A DNA stretch of 64,000 nucleotides from Cymodocea nodosa (Eukaryota; Streptophyta; Magnoliopsida; Alismatales; Cymodoceaceae). Positions 26,301-37,407 of this stretch are shown one piece after another. Both the position numbers and the translations under genes were made by a program. Below the pieces are notes generated by a model that saw only the letters and a list, made by a program, of their open reading frames with translations, was not told the origin of the DNA and searched no databases. The stretch's first letter is position 1, and every line of letters begins with the position of its first letter. The stretch is from NCBI GenBank assembly GCA_036874045.1, contig CM072337.1:23038001-23102000 (forward strand), in the 5' to 3' direction.

Positions 26301-29300
26301 CTGTAGAAATCAGTGATAGCCTTTTCTTCTTCCAGCACCTTGCATGTCTGATTATTATTCTTTTTTGAGCCATTGATTGTTGCTCTCAATACTTGAGATA
26401 TTGTTCAATATCTTCCTATTAGTTGTTCAGGGACTTTGAAGTTAATATATGGTATCATTCTTCAAACCACCACTTAGCTCATCCTTTTCTGTATTTCTTT
26501 TGAAACCAAGGTTGAAGTATTAGAATGTTGACTAGTAGATTGTTGAACAAGTAGATTGTTGTTCGGTAGAAAGGACAACAATGAGGCCAAGAAAAAGCTA
26601 TCAAATCCATGGAAGAAAATGAATCCTAATTTATTTCCAAATGAACCATCAACCTCACTTTTTATTTCTTGATTTTCTTTTTGTGGTTTTATCATCTGGG
26701 GTCTTTTTTGGATGATTATCAATCTATCATCCCAGTTTCATCTTCAAATAAAACATAAGTCTTGAATTTCAATATTTTCTTGTAAGACCATGTCATATTT
26801 ATGCTATCATTACTAACATCCAGTATATTATGATGTTTATTTGTTCTTATAAACGGCATCAGGATACAAAACAAATGAGGTTTATCCAACCACATTTGCT
26901 ATGCATGCATATGCAGCACCACTTTGTCTTTGTGGAAACTTCAATAAATTAAAATTTATATATTTAAATTCATCAAAAGTTTATTGATATCAATAATGAG
27001 CTGATCAATTTAATTCACTATAAAATAAGGATGAAGGTTGTGCAAACTTTTTAAAATTTTGATTTGGGATAATTTTCTTGGAGATCTTAAACCACTATTG
27101 CAAGCAGAAAATAATAAAGATAAATTCTATATTTGATGTTACATATTTTTAAACATTTTATATTGGAAATTTTTCAGAAGAATCTGGACTCATATAAGTC
27201 AGATGAGCCACTTGACTGGATGAGCATCTGTGGGTTCATTGGTACTTATAAATTACGGATGTGGTTTAAAAAGGAATATAAATAAATTAGATGGCTTAGA
27301 TTGATTATAGGCTCGCCATGAGCCTAGATTCACCTTTATCTATCTCCCTTTCTACTTCCCTTTGCGTAATGTGAATCCTATAATGCCATCTTTTTGATGC
27401 TTATTTGGTATGAGTCATTCTCTTGACCTCTTCCTGTTATTTAGTATATATTACATGCCAAAGTTTCAATCCTTTCAAGAATGCACCAGGTTGGTTACTG
27501 CATCAGTTCTTGCTTCCATCTTTTGTGTCCAAATTCTGACTGGAATATTTTGCCAATAGGTACTTTCGAGACTCTCTTCTCAAACTTTACAATCTTTACT
27601 TACATCGGACAAACTTTGGGTGCCAAATGAAGAGAAAAGGTACCTACATGGCTTTACCATTTTATTCCTCAATATTTTTGTTAAGTGTATTTTCCTTAAC
27701 TTTTATATTCATGCCCATCTTTTTACAGGTTCGAATTGGCTTTATATACGCTTCTTGCTAAAGGTGCAATAAACAAAGAACAAATGGAACAATCACTGTC
27801 AAGCCCTGAACCTGGATTAAGTATGCCTCCCCATTCTTCTATTGGGATGGAGTGCAAATTCATGAATGACGATATCACTAGAGTCCTGCAGTCAGAATTA
27901 GAACACGTAAGTGTTCAGGATAACTCAAAAGGACATAAAGCAGCTCACAAAGTTTTAGATGACTTGGCAGAGTGTGCAGTGGACTTTCAGAATGATGTGT
28001 CATATCCCAACTCTGTAAAACTGCAAGAAATAAACTCTTGTCAGCTGGTTACAGATTCATTTTCCTGCCAGATGGAAAGATTGGCTTCTTCAAATAGTTC
28101 TTTATTTGATCCTTCTGTTGGTCACACGTCCTGTTCTCAAATGCAAAACGATCTTGACACAGAAAGAACAGTGGTCAATGGTTCTGCTACAGAAGGCCCA
28201 TCAGAAGAAAGCACATGCTACCCTTTCCACAATAATGTGTGGCTTTCTGGAGATCATTCAAGGCAATTTACTTCAGATGGTCCATCTTGTAACGAGACTG
28301 TTAACATTGACCGGGGAAAGCATGGCATGGTTTCTCCTTCATGGGGTGCTAGGACTGTTGGCTGGTGTCAAGGAAAAAGTGTGGAAGAGAACTATGGTAT
28401 CTTTGGTGAAGAATTTGATGCATTTGTCAGCATTTTTGAGGGAGGCTCTCTTTTATACTGTAACATGTCATTTGAAGCACTTCTGGATGCTAGAAAAAAG
28501 CTGGAAGAAATGGGTTTTCCTTGCAAAGCTGTGAATGACGGTCTTTGGCTACAGGTTGGAGGGCATCCTTTATAATATTTCATTGCATCAGTTATTGATG
28601 AATTTGTCTTTTTAACATATTTTTTCTCCTTGATAAAGCCAGTATATTGATGTATTAGGTCCAAAATCCCAAAATTAATGCAACCATGACGAGAATGTTG
28701 CCCAAGTGGTTGTGAAACGAGAACATTTTCTGAATTTTGCTAATATTAGAGCGAATCTGTTTGCTTTTTTTATGCAGATGCTTTTGAGTCACAAAATTCA
28801 AGAGGTCGGAGCTGATACCTGCAGAAATTGCTGCCTGATAAGCATGTCATGTGCCTGCAGACAGCCATACGGATATCCACAAGGTGTCTCATTTTTGGAA
28901 TGCCATAGACAAGAGAATGACCGAAACCATACACCTGGCACAGGGAATGTTTACCTAGCTGATGCTCAAGGGGAAGAAAATGGTGTATACGAGTCTGTAA
29001 GGATTCATGCCAGGGGTGCTATTGATGGCCTTGCTGGCATTGGACGAGGAGCTACATTTGTGTCAAATTCTGGTTGGCCTCCAACACGTTTTGTTTTTTC
29101 CCGTGTCCCATTTGGATTGGGCAATAGAAACTGTCAGCAGACACTTGGTAATGATGAACCAGAAGCTAGTGCAGAGCTTTCGGGAGATAGTTTGACAGCT
29201 TTTGTTGGATCTAGCCAAGGTGCCAACACGGTTCCTGTTCACATGGAGCATGCTGAGAGAACATATGTATCTGGTTCCTCCAACATTCCAGCGACCAATA

Positions 29301-29907
29301 AGCCCACTCTTGGACTAGAAGACTGGGAGGATTCCGAAGTTTCATCGTTATCGTTGGACATGAAAACACCACTACGTCACTTTCCTCCCTTTCGTTTTGG
29401 GTCTGTTGTCTTTGTTATCACAGTTTTGAAATTATTATGTTTTGCACGTGTACCCGTTGGTTCCAAACCAGCAATATCCAGGTGGCAGGAATTTGTTTTC
29501 ACCACTTGGGTGCTCTTGTTTGTGTACCCAAAATGCAGATTAAGATTGCATCTGTTGCTTATTTTTCCACACTATAATTTCATTTAGCATCAGAGTTGTT
29601 ACTTGTTTCTTGTTCCCAACAATCCCCAGGGTGGAGTTTGAAGATGTTCACAGGCTTGGTGATAGTCAAGTTAAGCATTCACCGGAAATGTTTTATGCAG
29701 GTTCTCTATGGAAGGTATTCGACATTGTGCTTTTTATTTCAACAACCTCATTTCTCAGTGACGAATTTGTTAGTCATGTCTTCACTGTTGGCTCACAGGT
29801 CAGTGTTCAGGCTTTCTATGATGAGGATCCTCAAGGACGTCGTACTCTTGGTAATATTTATTGTTGAATATCTTCTCTCTTATTTCTTCATCAAGGTAAC
29901 TTATACT

Positions 29908-29945
<38 letters not shown>

Positions 29946-30388
29946 GTGTAAGGTCTATTTCTTCATCGACGCAAAGCAGAGCTTAATGAACCTTTAAGAA
30001 AGGTATATCACTAATTTAAAATTGACGAATTTGTTTTGGGTTTTGAAATTTTTCTTTCCCCTCTCTACAGGTTCATACTTACGTTGATTCTCGAGAGAAA
30101 GTTACCGCTCGTTATCAGGTATGAAACTTTTTTTTTATATATAGTTTTCCATTTGTTCTATCCCTAGGATTTTTTGAATTTGCTGCAATTTTTGAATCGT
30201 TTACTGCTCAGCTCATCTGTCCGTCAAAAAGGGAAATCATGGTGTTTGGTAGCCTTAAGCAGCCTGGAACATTGTTACCAAAAGCACCAAAGGGCTGGGG
30301 CTGGCGCACTGCGTTGCTGTTTACTGAGCTTGCAGATCTCCTCCAAGGTGGTTCTTTGAGAGTTGCAGCCGTGGTGCAGCTCATCTGA
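23336..30388 (+). CDS. BTB/POZ and BACK domain protein
   Basis: Probable substrate adaptor for a CUL3 ubiquitin ligase, the usual role of BTB-BACK proteins; its target is unknown. Twelve exons: 23336-23649, 23933-24116, 24317-24385, 24472-24570, 27560-27639, 27729-28554, 28778-29400, 29630-29714, 29799-29850, 29953-30002, 30071-30118 and 30212-30388, in frame for 868 residues. A short glutamine run (about residues 38-42) precedes the BTB fold (about 72-166: AFSDVVVHAMGSTYRLHRLI, then LAYLYGHHPKLDD). A BACK-like helical region follows (about 170-265: FAESQDYGIHGDRVRKACWG, ELALYTLLAKGA). The centre is polar and likely disordered. The last 300 residues are conserved in look (FEDVHRLGDSQ, SVQAFYDEDPQGRRTLG, FGSLKQPGTLLPKAPKGWGW) but I know no domain name for them. 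Intron 4 (24571-27559) holds a LINE relic. Reading through intron 1 would stop after about 160 residues. Confidence 0.92.
25262..26400 (-). mobile_element. LINE (plant L1-type) reverse transcriptase relic
   Basis: Minus-strand fragments match non-LTR reverse transcriptase in order: EEEKAITDFYRNLVAKESD (about 26330-26270), DDLLATIQELWERDSACDA with NNSFIMLIP (about 26099-26000), LRQRHPMYPLLFNL (about 25610-25565), YTDDTQFFFG (about 25462-25433) carrying the catalytic DD, and SGLKINFAKG just after. Frames shift between the blocks, the endonuclease and both ends are missing, and a 126-bp internal duplication is present. It lies in intron 4 of the BTB gene in the opposite orientation and is an old dead copy. 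Confidence 0.85.
25861..26112 (-). repeat. 126-bp tandem duplication inside the LINE relic
   Basis: Copies 25861-25986 and 25987-26112 both begin TCTTCAGCACTTG and share CTCCCAAAGCTCTTG and GGCTAGCAGG. The period is exactly 126 bp, or 42 codons, so the repeated block keeps the same frame: the IQELWER.S.CDA. block of the reverse transcriptase appears twice. Confidence 0.9.
29909..29942. repeat. (CT)17 microsatellite in a BTB gene intron
   Basis: Seventeen CT units in the 102-bp intron between exons 9 and 10, ending about 10 bp before the acceptor, where they serve as its polypyrimidine tract. Length variation here could affect splicing. Confidence 0.92.
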
Positions 30389-30926
30389 GACCGACAGTAG
30401 TGGCAAACTGTTCATGTGTTGCAGGAACAATTTAAGTCTACTTTTTCGTATTTGATTTTTCTTTGTTATTGTATGTATATTCGGAATGTGGTATAAAAGA
30501 TCTTAGCAACGATTCCATCTAGTCAAAGCAATAATAATCATCGATTTAATAATTTTTACTGGAAGAGATCTATAATGCTGTGGCAGATTTTTATTATTGT
30601 TTTGTTGTTAATAAGGACCAAGATAGCAATGTCGTACCTTCAGCAAATCCACTAAATAATAACTTGTAAATATTAAGATGATAGTCTTTTTGATAACAGC
30701 TATTGGTAACTTGAATTTTGATAGAGGTTATAAGTGTCGTTGCTCTTTGTCAGTTATTATAATTAATTAAATATTAAGATGAGAATGAAGCTAACAATAT
30801 TCCATTTCTAGCAAACCCAATTGACGTGGCCTATCATTAAGCTAATTGGTAATTGCAATTGAGACAATAAAGCGTCATAAAATGAATGTATGGTATTTTA
30901 CATAACAGATGCTTTTATTTCATTTA

Positions 30927-31480
30927 GAATTTATTTGTGCATTTGGAATTGAATCTTATAAAATTTAAATTCTGATGAAATGAAATTTAAAATTCAAGTA
31001 TCTGTGTATGTTTATGAATTTGACGAAAATTAAAATATAGATATTTATGTATATAATAGAATTGAATATAAATAATTTTTAATAAAGTTTTTAATTAATA
31101 AGTTAAAGTAATTAGTCAAAATATAGTTAATCAATGAAGTAATTACTTACGTTAATAAATTAACATGTTATAAAATTAGATCTTTATATATTATTTATTA
31201 ATTAATTAAGTATATACAAAAATATAAATATATATCTACATCCATATATTCCATGATTATTTATAGGACAAAAAATTTAAAAGTAGAAGATTTTAGTTGA
31301 AATTGTAAAATAAAATTATTGTATGTTAAAATTTTAAAGTATAAGATCTTAGTTAAAATTATTACTGTATGTTTTGAATTCTAAAGTATTTTGAGCTCAA
31401 GACTTTGGAATTTTTTTTTCCCAAAATTTAATTGAAGACGAAATTCGTTTTTCGTCATATTACGTTTGCGCAAACTCTCC
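30927..31480 (+). mobile_element. MITE-like repeat, copy A (Tourist/Harbinger style)
   Basis: A 554-bp AT-rich repeat flanked on both sides by TTA, the target duplication typical of PIF/Harbinger elements. It aligns by eye with copy B at 43563-44235 over most of its length, with shared blocks AGTAATTAGTCAAAAT, TTAACATGTTATAAAATTA and ATATCTACATCCAT. It has no coding capacity. End repeats are short and diverged (TTTGTGCA inside the left end, TTTGCGCAAA near the right). Confidence 0.75.
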
Positions 31481-32365
31481 TTAAAAGGAGGCGATGTTGT
31501 TGGGAAATATACTTTTCCTTTTTAAAACTCGTAGGACATATCATAAACACAGCACCTGATGCACATGCATGACATTATCATACAATGCGTAAGGGTTGAT
31601 TAATTAGTCGATATATAAGATGCCGAGCCTGTTACAATTGCTTGAAACATCAAATATTTGAGTAAGGTGTTCCTCTTAAAAAGCGATAAAGTGGAAGAGT
31701 ACATAAAAATCGTGTGACATTTTCGGTAAGGTTTGTTATAATAGCACACGAATTCCACCAGTAATGGAATAAAACAACATCGAAAGAGTATAATAAGCAT
31801 TCTGTTCAATTGCTATTTCCTTTGACATATGTATTCTATTACACCATAAATAGATAACTTCATAACTTAACTCTATAAATTTCTTACAATGTATTTATGT
31901 GAACCTTCTTATCAGGGAAAATTATTTATAAATAGATATATAAGTTCATGTTTATTTTCAAGGATAATATAATATAATAAACTTGGTATGGTGTTAAACC
32001 AATTTTAAATAATATAGTTCGATATTTCCCACCAGAATTTAAATCCTAATTCCATTTTTACCATTTTGTGAACTTGGTTGCACTATCGACTCGAAGTGGA
32101 GAACTTTGGTATGTGGTAATAATTATCTTAAAATATATAATATTTTTAATAATTATTATCAAATACATTATTTAATTACACATCAGCTTATTTTTATACT
32201 TCAATTTAAAATAAAAATAAAAATTTACAATTTTTTAAAATCAATAATTATATTTTATTAAAATAATCGTTATCAAATGCACCCTTTTAAACTTTTCGAT
32301 ACTAGGGAATTTAATCGTGAAGAGTTTTTTTTATAACTATCTTGTTTATTCAAAAATTAAAAAAA

Positions 32366-32423
32366 AAACTTAGAGAGAGCTCACTGCAAGTTGTTCATTA
32401 TGTCAGCGGCTCTCTCTAAGTTT
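32366..32423. repeat. Perfect 15-bp inverted repeat (hairpin) upstream of TOC159
   Basis: Arms 32366-32380 (AAACTTAGAGAGAGC) and 32409-32423 (GCTCTCTCTAAGTTT) are exact reverse complements around a 28-nt loop. A CTG/CAG pair inside the loop could extend the stem. A partial third copy, TCTCTAAGTTACTCC, follows near 32445. The 3' arm ends about 520 bp before the TOC159 start codon. Function unknown. Confidence 0.85.
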
Positions 32424-32940
32424 GGGGACTTAAGCACCTCCTTCTCTAAGTTACTCCTTCTATTGTTTTTTTTGAATCATATTATATCATTTGTTACGAT
32501 TTAAAAAATTTATCTAAAAAGATCGATTTACATTAATTCTTTTTATACCCAAGATGAAACTATTGAGAGGTCGCTTTCAATTAATAATCTATGTCAGTAG
32601 GTTACGAGAAATTAAGTCTTTTGAATTCGTATTTGCAATTAAATTTTTTTATCACGCTAAAAAAATAAGTAAACATACTTTTGAAGATATTTTTTGTTGA
32701 AGTTGATGAATATTTTTTATAATAATAATATTTTAAAAATTGCGATAATTATTATCATTTTTTTAAAAAAAAATTTCTTATATTATATACACTCCATCTA
32801 CGTCGGTTGCCCTTCCACGGTTCCACCTTATCACCTGCCATACCATTCCCCGCCTGCCTGCTCGGCCTCGCTCCATTTCTTCGACCGCAAGCCGAAAACA
32901 ACTACGCCGAACTCCGCCGGTTCCGCTCGGACCGCCGCCG

Positions 32941-35900
32941 ATGGTTCCTTCCTCGGCGCGCGCCACCGTGTCTCTCATCCGTGCTCCGCTCTCTTACGAA
33001 GACACGAGTACCGCCGAGGAGGACAATGGCTCTGGTGCTGCTTCCGATGTGGATAGTTTTCTCACTGGCGGAGAGGAGCTCGATTCTGCGTCGGATAGGA
33101 GCGAGTATCTCGAGTTGGAGGTTCCCATGCCGAAAGCTCGAGTTTCCGGAGATGACGACGATTTCGAGGAGTTTGCTGAGGATGAGCGGGACGTGGAGGA
33201 ACGAGGGGCCCAGGTCGATAGTGCTGCTCGTTCTGGGGGTCATGTTGTCGATTTGGGTTTGGAAATGGATGGGGTTTCGTTGAGTCTTGGTTCTGGCTCC
33301 GAGGGTTTAGAGGCGAAGGCCTCTGTTGCCCAGGATGAAAAAGGCGATGCTGGAGTTGAAGTGGGTGTTGAGCGTGCTGAAGGAGAAGAAGAAAATGAAG
33401 TAGAAGAAGGGAGTTTTCTTGGTGGTGCGATCGATGTTTACGAGGATGATGAGGAAGTGGTGTATGATAGGGAAGTAGTTGGGGGTTTGTCGAATATTGT
33501 TGAAGAGCCAAAAGGCGATGCTGCGGGTGAGGTGCTGGAGGCCATTAATAATGGTGGGGTTGGAGTTTTCGTTTCTGAAGCAAGACAATCTGTTACAGAG
33601 GGATCGAAACATGTTTCTCTTGTTCATGATGAAGTGGGTAATGGAGGACCCGATGAAATGTTGGAGGAGAAAATGGTAGTTTTACCAGATGGTACGGTAT
33701 CCATTGAAGCAAAGTTTGGTGCCTTTCGTGCCGATGCTGCAGTAGTCATTGGTAGTGAAGGAGCTGGACTTTTGTTGAATTCTTCCGAAGAACCAAAACA
33801 TGATGCCTTCAAAGAAGAGTTGGTCTCCAGCGGCAAGGGGAAAAAGCATGCTTTTATGGATACCGAAGGAGAACCACATTTTGACGAGGGTGAGGAAAAG
33901 ATGGACAGTACCCCTTCCGAGCAAAAGTTTGTGGTCGCAGGTTCTACTCTCGAACTGGAGTCCTCTGAACGGAAGCACATTGAAGACGAGCTTAATCGAG
34001 GAGACAGCATAGATGGGAGACCTGCTTCTGTGGAGTACGAAAAAGATCAAGAACCTGCTGCTGGAATTGGTGCAACGAACGGCAGCGTGGGTGTTGATGA
34101 TCGAGTTGTAGTTAAGTTGGGAAACGGAGATGAAGCAATTGTGAGCAAAAAAGACAAATCTTCTGTCGTCGCAGAAGTGAATTTGGTTGAGACGGTCACT
34201 AATTCGATTTCTGATAGAGGCTATGGTATATCTCCTGAGAAACTAGATATAACTACTGAAAATTCTGAGGATTTGCAGATTGACAAAAAGGTAATGCAAA
34301 ATGTCTATCTCCTTAAATGGTGAGAATTTTCTTTCATTTTTTTGGTTTCAGTTCTCTCTTTTGTTTAGTTTCTGATTCAATCTTGTAATGTCTACCATTT
34401 TCTAATAAAAGTTTTTATAATGAATGCTGATGTCTCCCAGGATGATGAGAGGAACAATGAGGCAGGAGAAGAGGAAGTAAAACCTGACCCAAGCATTGAC
34501 ATTGTAAACAAAAGTACCATTGTTTACGACAGAGTTCCTATGAAGATGAGATATGAAGATAAGGAACTTGGGGTTGCGTCACAGCACGGTTCAGCTGCTC
34601 TCGAATTGAAGCAGAATATGCTGCCTACGGATTTGACTAAAGATATCGATGGTTTGGGCACTGAATATTTTGACGATCTGCATGACAGACGGGTACTTGA
34701 AATTTCACCCATTTATGTGGTGAGAATCCTATTTTATTTCAGTCTTTGACTAAGTGTTGTCTTTGTGTAGGATGTCGTTGATGAAGGGGAAGATGTCAAT
34801 TTGAATGAGGTTGGTGAAAAAGTCGAGAGACAAGAAGATTTGATAACTGAAGGACCTGGACGGATTGCTATATTTGAATGCTCTGATTCTGTCAAGCAAT
34901 TACTAGAGAATCTTGATGGCAGTGCTTCCTCTAGCAACTCTTATGCAGGTAGCTTTCAAGATCTTCTAAATGAAATAGACAGCCAGGTTGTTACTGAATC
35001 AGATGAAGTGGTAACTGATGAGGAAGGTGATGGAAAAGAGTTGCTAGACTCTGGTGCGTTGACTGCATTTCTAAAAGCAGCAACTGGTACTTCCCCTCAT
35101 GGCAATGCCAATGCTATTGGTTCTGACGCTGCTCGTATTTTCTCTGTCAATCGCCCTGTTCGACTTGGATCCTCAGTGCCATTTCTAAAGCCAGCTGTTT
35201 CCCATCCAACACGATCAAGCCTCTTCCCTCGTCCTGATACTGCGTACTCAGGAGATGATGAGAGCACCATGGATGAGGAGGAGAAGAATCTGCGTGAAAA
35301 GGTTGAGCAGGTAAGGGTGAAGTTTCTGAGATTAATACATAGATTAGGTTACTCACCCGAGGACAATGTGGCCACACAAGTTCTTTACCGGCTGGGACTT
35401 GCTGAAGGAATCAAGTGTGGTAGGCAGGTGGGTCATGCTTTCAGTATAGAGAGTGCAAAGCAGAAGGCTTTGAAGCTCGAAGAGGATTTGAAAGAGGGTC
35501 TAGACTTCTCTTGCAATATTCTTGTCCTTGGGAAAACTGGCGCAGGCAAAAGTGCATTAATAAACTCAATCATTGGTGACAAGATGATATCTACAAATGC
35601 TTTTCAACCTGAAACTACCTGTATCAGAGAGGTTGTTGGTGTTATTAATGGGATCAAAATTTGCCTCATAGACACCCCTGGATTTAGTCCCTTTGTGATG
35701 GACCAGAATTCCAATGGAAAGATTTTGTCATCCATAAAAAAACACATGAAAAAGTGTGTTCCAGATATTGTGCTTTACGTTGATCGTCTTGACACTCCAA
35801 CTCGGGATTTTAATGATTTACCACTGTTAAGATCAATTACAAGTGCACTAGGATCATCTATTTGGTTCAATGCCATTGTTGCTCTCACCCATTCTGCGTC

Positions 35901-37407
35901 TGCTCCTCCAGATGATCCAAGTGGAGCACCTTTGAACTATGATGTGTTTGTAGCTCAGAGGTCCCATATTGTTCAACATTCCATTAGGCAAGCTGCTGGT
36001 GAAATGCGTTTGATGAACCCTGTAGCTCTTGTTGAGAACCATTCTTCATGTAGAAATAGAGAAGGACAAAGTGTACTTCCCAACGGTACTAGTTGGAGAC
36101 CTCAGCTATTGCTCCTCTGTTATTCTTCTAAGATACTGTCTGAAGCAAACTCTCTCATTAAGATTAAAGAAAAGACTCCAGGAAAGCTCTTTGGCTCCCG
36201 TCTTCGATTCCCTCCTCTGCCATACTTGCTGTCTTCACTTCTCCAAGCATGGCGATATCCCAAGCTACCTGCTGATCAGAGTGGTGAGAATGTTGATTCT
36301 GATCTGGAGTTGGAAGACTTGTTGGATTCTGACAATGAAGAAGATGACATGTACGATCAACTTCCTTCCTTCAAGCCTCTGAAGAAAGCACAGGTCGCCA
36401 GACTCACAAATGAGCAGAGGAAGGCCTATTTTGATGAGTATGATTACCGGGTGAAGCTCCTGCAGAAGAAGCAATTGAAGGATGAGCTCAAAAGAGTAAA
36501 AGAAATGAAGAGGGAAAAGGATACTCGAGATGAAATTTATCATGGTGAGACAGCAGACGATTATGATCAAGATGCTGCTCCAACTGCTGTCCCTGTCTCT
36601 TTGCCAGACATGGTATTGCCACCAACATTTGACTGTGAGAATCCTGCATATCGCTACCGCATTTTAGAATCTACCTCACAGCTTCTGGCAAGGCCAGTGC
36701 TGGATACCCATGGTTGGGATCATGATTGTGGCTACGATGGTGTAAGTCTTGAAGAGAATCTTGCCGTTGCCGGGCAGTTTCCAGCAAGTGCTGCTGTTCA
36801 GATCACAAAAGACAAGAAGGACTTCAGCGTTCGTTTGGACTCCTCCATTTCCGCAAAACATGGGGAAAATGGGTCAAGTCTTGCTGGGATTGACATCCAG
36901 TCTGTTGGGAAGCAGCTAACATATGTTCTTCGGGGCGAAACAAAGTTCAAGAACTTGAGGAAGAACAAAACTAGTGCCGGGATATCTGTTACTTTCTCCG
37001 GAGAAGATGTAGCCACTGGAGTAAAAGTTGAAGACCAACTATCGATTGGGAAAAGAGTGAATCTTGTAGCTAGTACTGGTGCTATCCGTTCCCAAGGTAA
37101 TGTGGCTTATGGAGCTAATCTGGAAGCACGGCTGCAGGAGAAAGACTACCCTATTGACCAGGATAGCTCCACCTTGGGTCTATCACTTGTTAGATGGCAC
37201 AAGGATCTGGCGTTGGGGGCTAACTTGCAATCTCAGTTTTCTATTGGGCGAAATTCAAAGATGGCACTTCGTGTTCAGCTAAATAACAAGTTTTCAGGGC
37301 AGATTGCGATCAGGACAAGCTCTTCAGATGAGCTTCAGATTGCATTGGTTGGAATCCTTTCAATGGTCATGCCTATCTTGGGGAGCATCTGGCCTGGTGA
37401 ATCTTAA
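32941..37407 (+). CDS. TOC159: Chloroplast preprotein import receptor TOC159
   Basis: GTP-binding receptor of the TOC complex in the chloroplast outer membrane; it recognises transit peptides together with TOC33/34 and TOC75. Three exons, 32941-34290, 34441-34692 and 34771-37407, join in frame to 1412 residues (Arabidopsis TOC159 about 1500). Residues 1 to about 730 form the acidic, likely disordered A domain, rich in Glu and Asp, with an IRAPL motif near residue 13. The G domain follows, with P-loop GKTGAGKS at 788-795 and switch motif DTPG at 835-838, then LYVDRLDTPTRDFNDLPLLR. The C-terminal M domain includes YDQLPSFKPLKKAQVARLTN, NEQRKAYFDEYDYRVKLLQK, VLDTHGWDHDCGYDGV and GQIAIRTSSSDELQIAL. 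This M-domain series and the length fit TOC159 better than TOC132/120 or TOC90. The start is the first in-frame ATG. Both introns fall in the A domain and are short. Confidence 0.97.

Larger units (their letters stand above)
30389..32940. other. Spacer between the BTB gene and TOC159
   Basis: Starts with the 3' UTR of the BTB gene, then AT-rich DNA containing a MITE-like repeat (30927-31480) and a long-stem hairpin (32366-32423), both listed separately. The final 140 bp turn GC-rich and form the TOC159 5' UTR; a TATA-like TATTATATAC lies near 32780. No further gene was recognised. Confidence 0.55.

Noticed and set aside
32694-33056. Plus-strand frame overlapping the TOC159 start as an upstream ORF
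   Set aside because: It begins in the AT-rich part probably upstream of transcription, and its overlap with the TOC159 coding region in another frame reflects that gene's GC-rich start.
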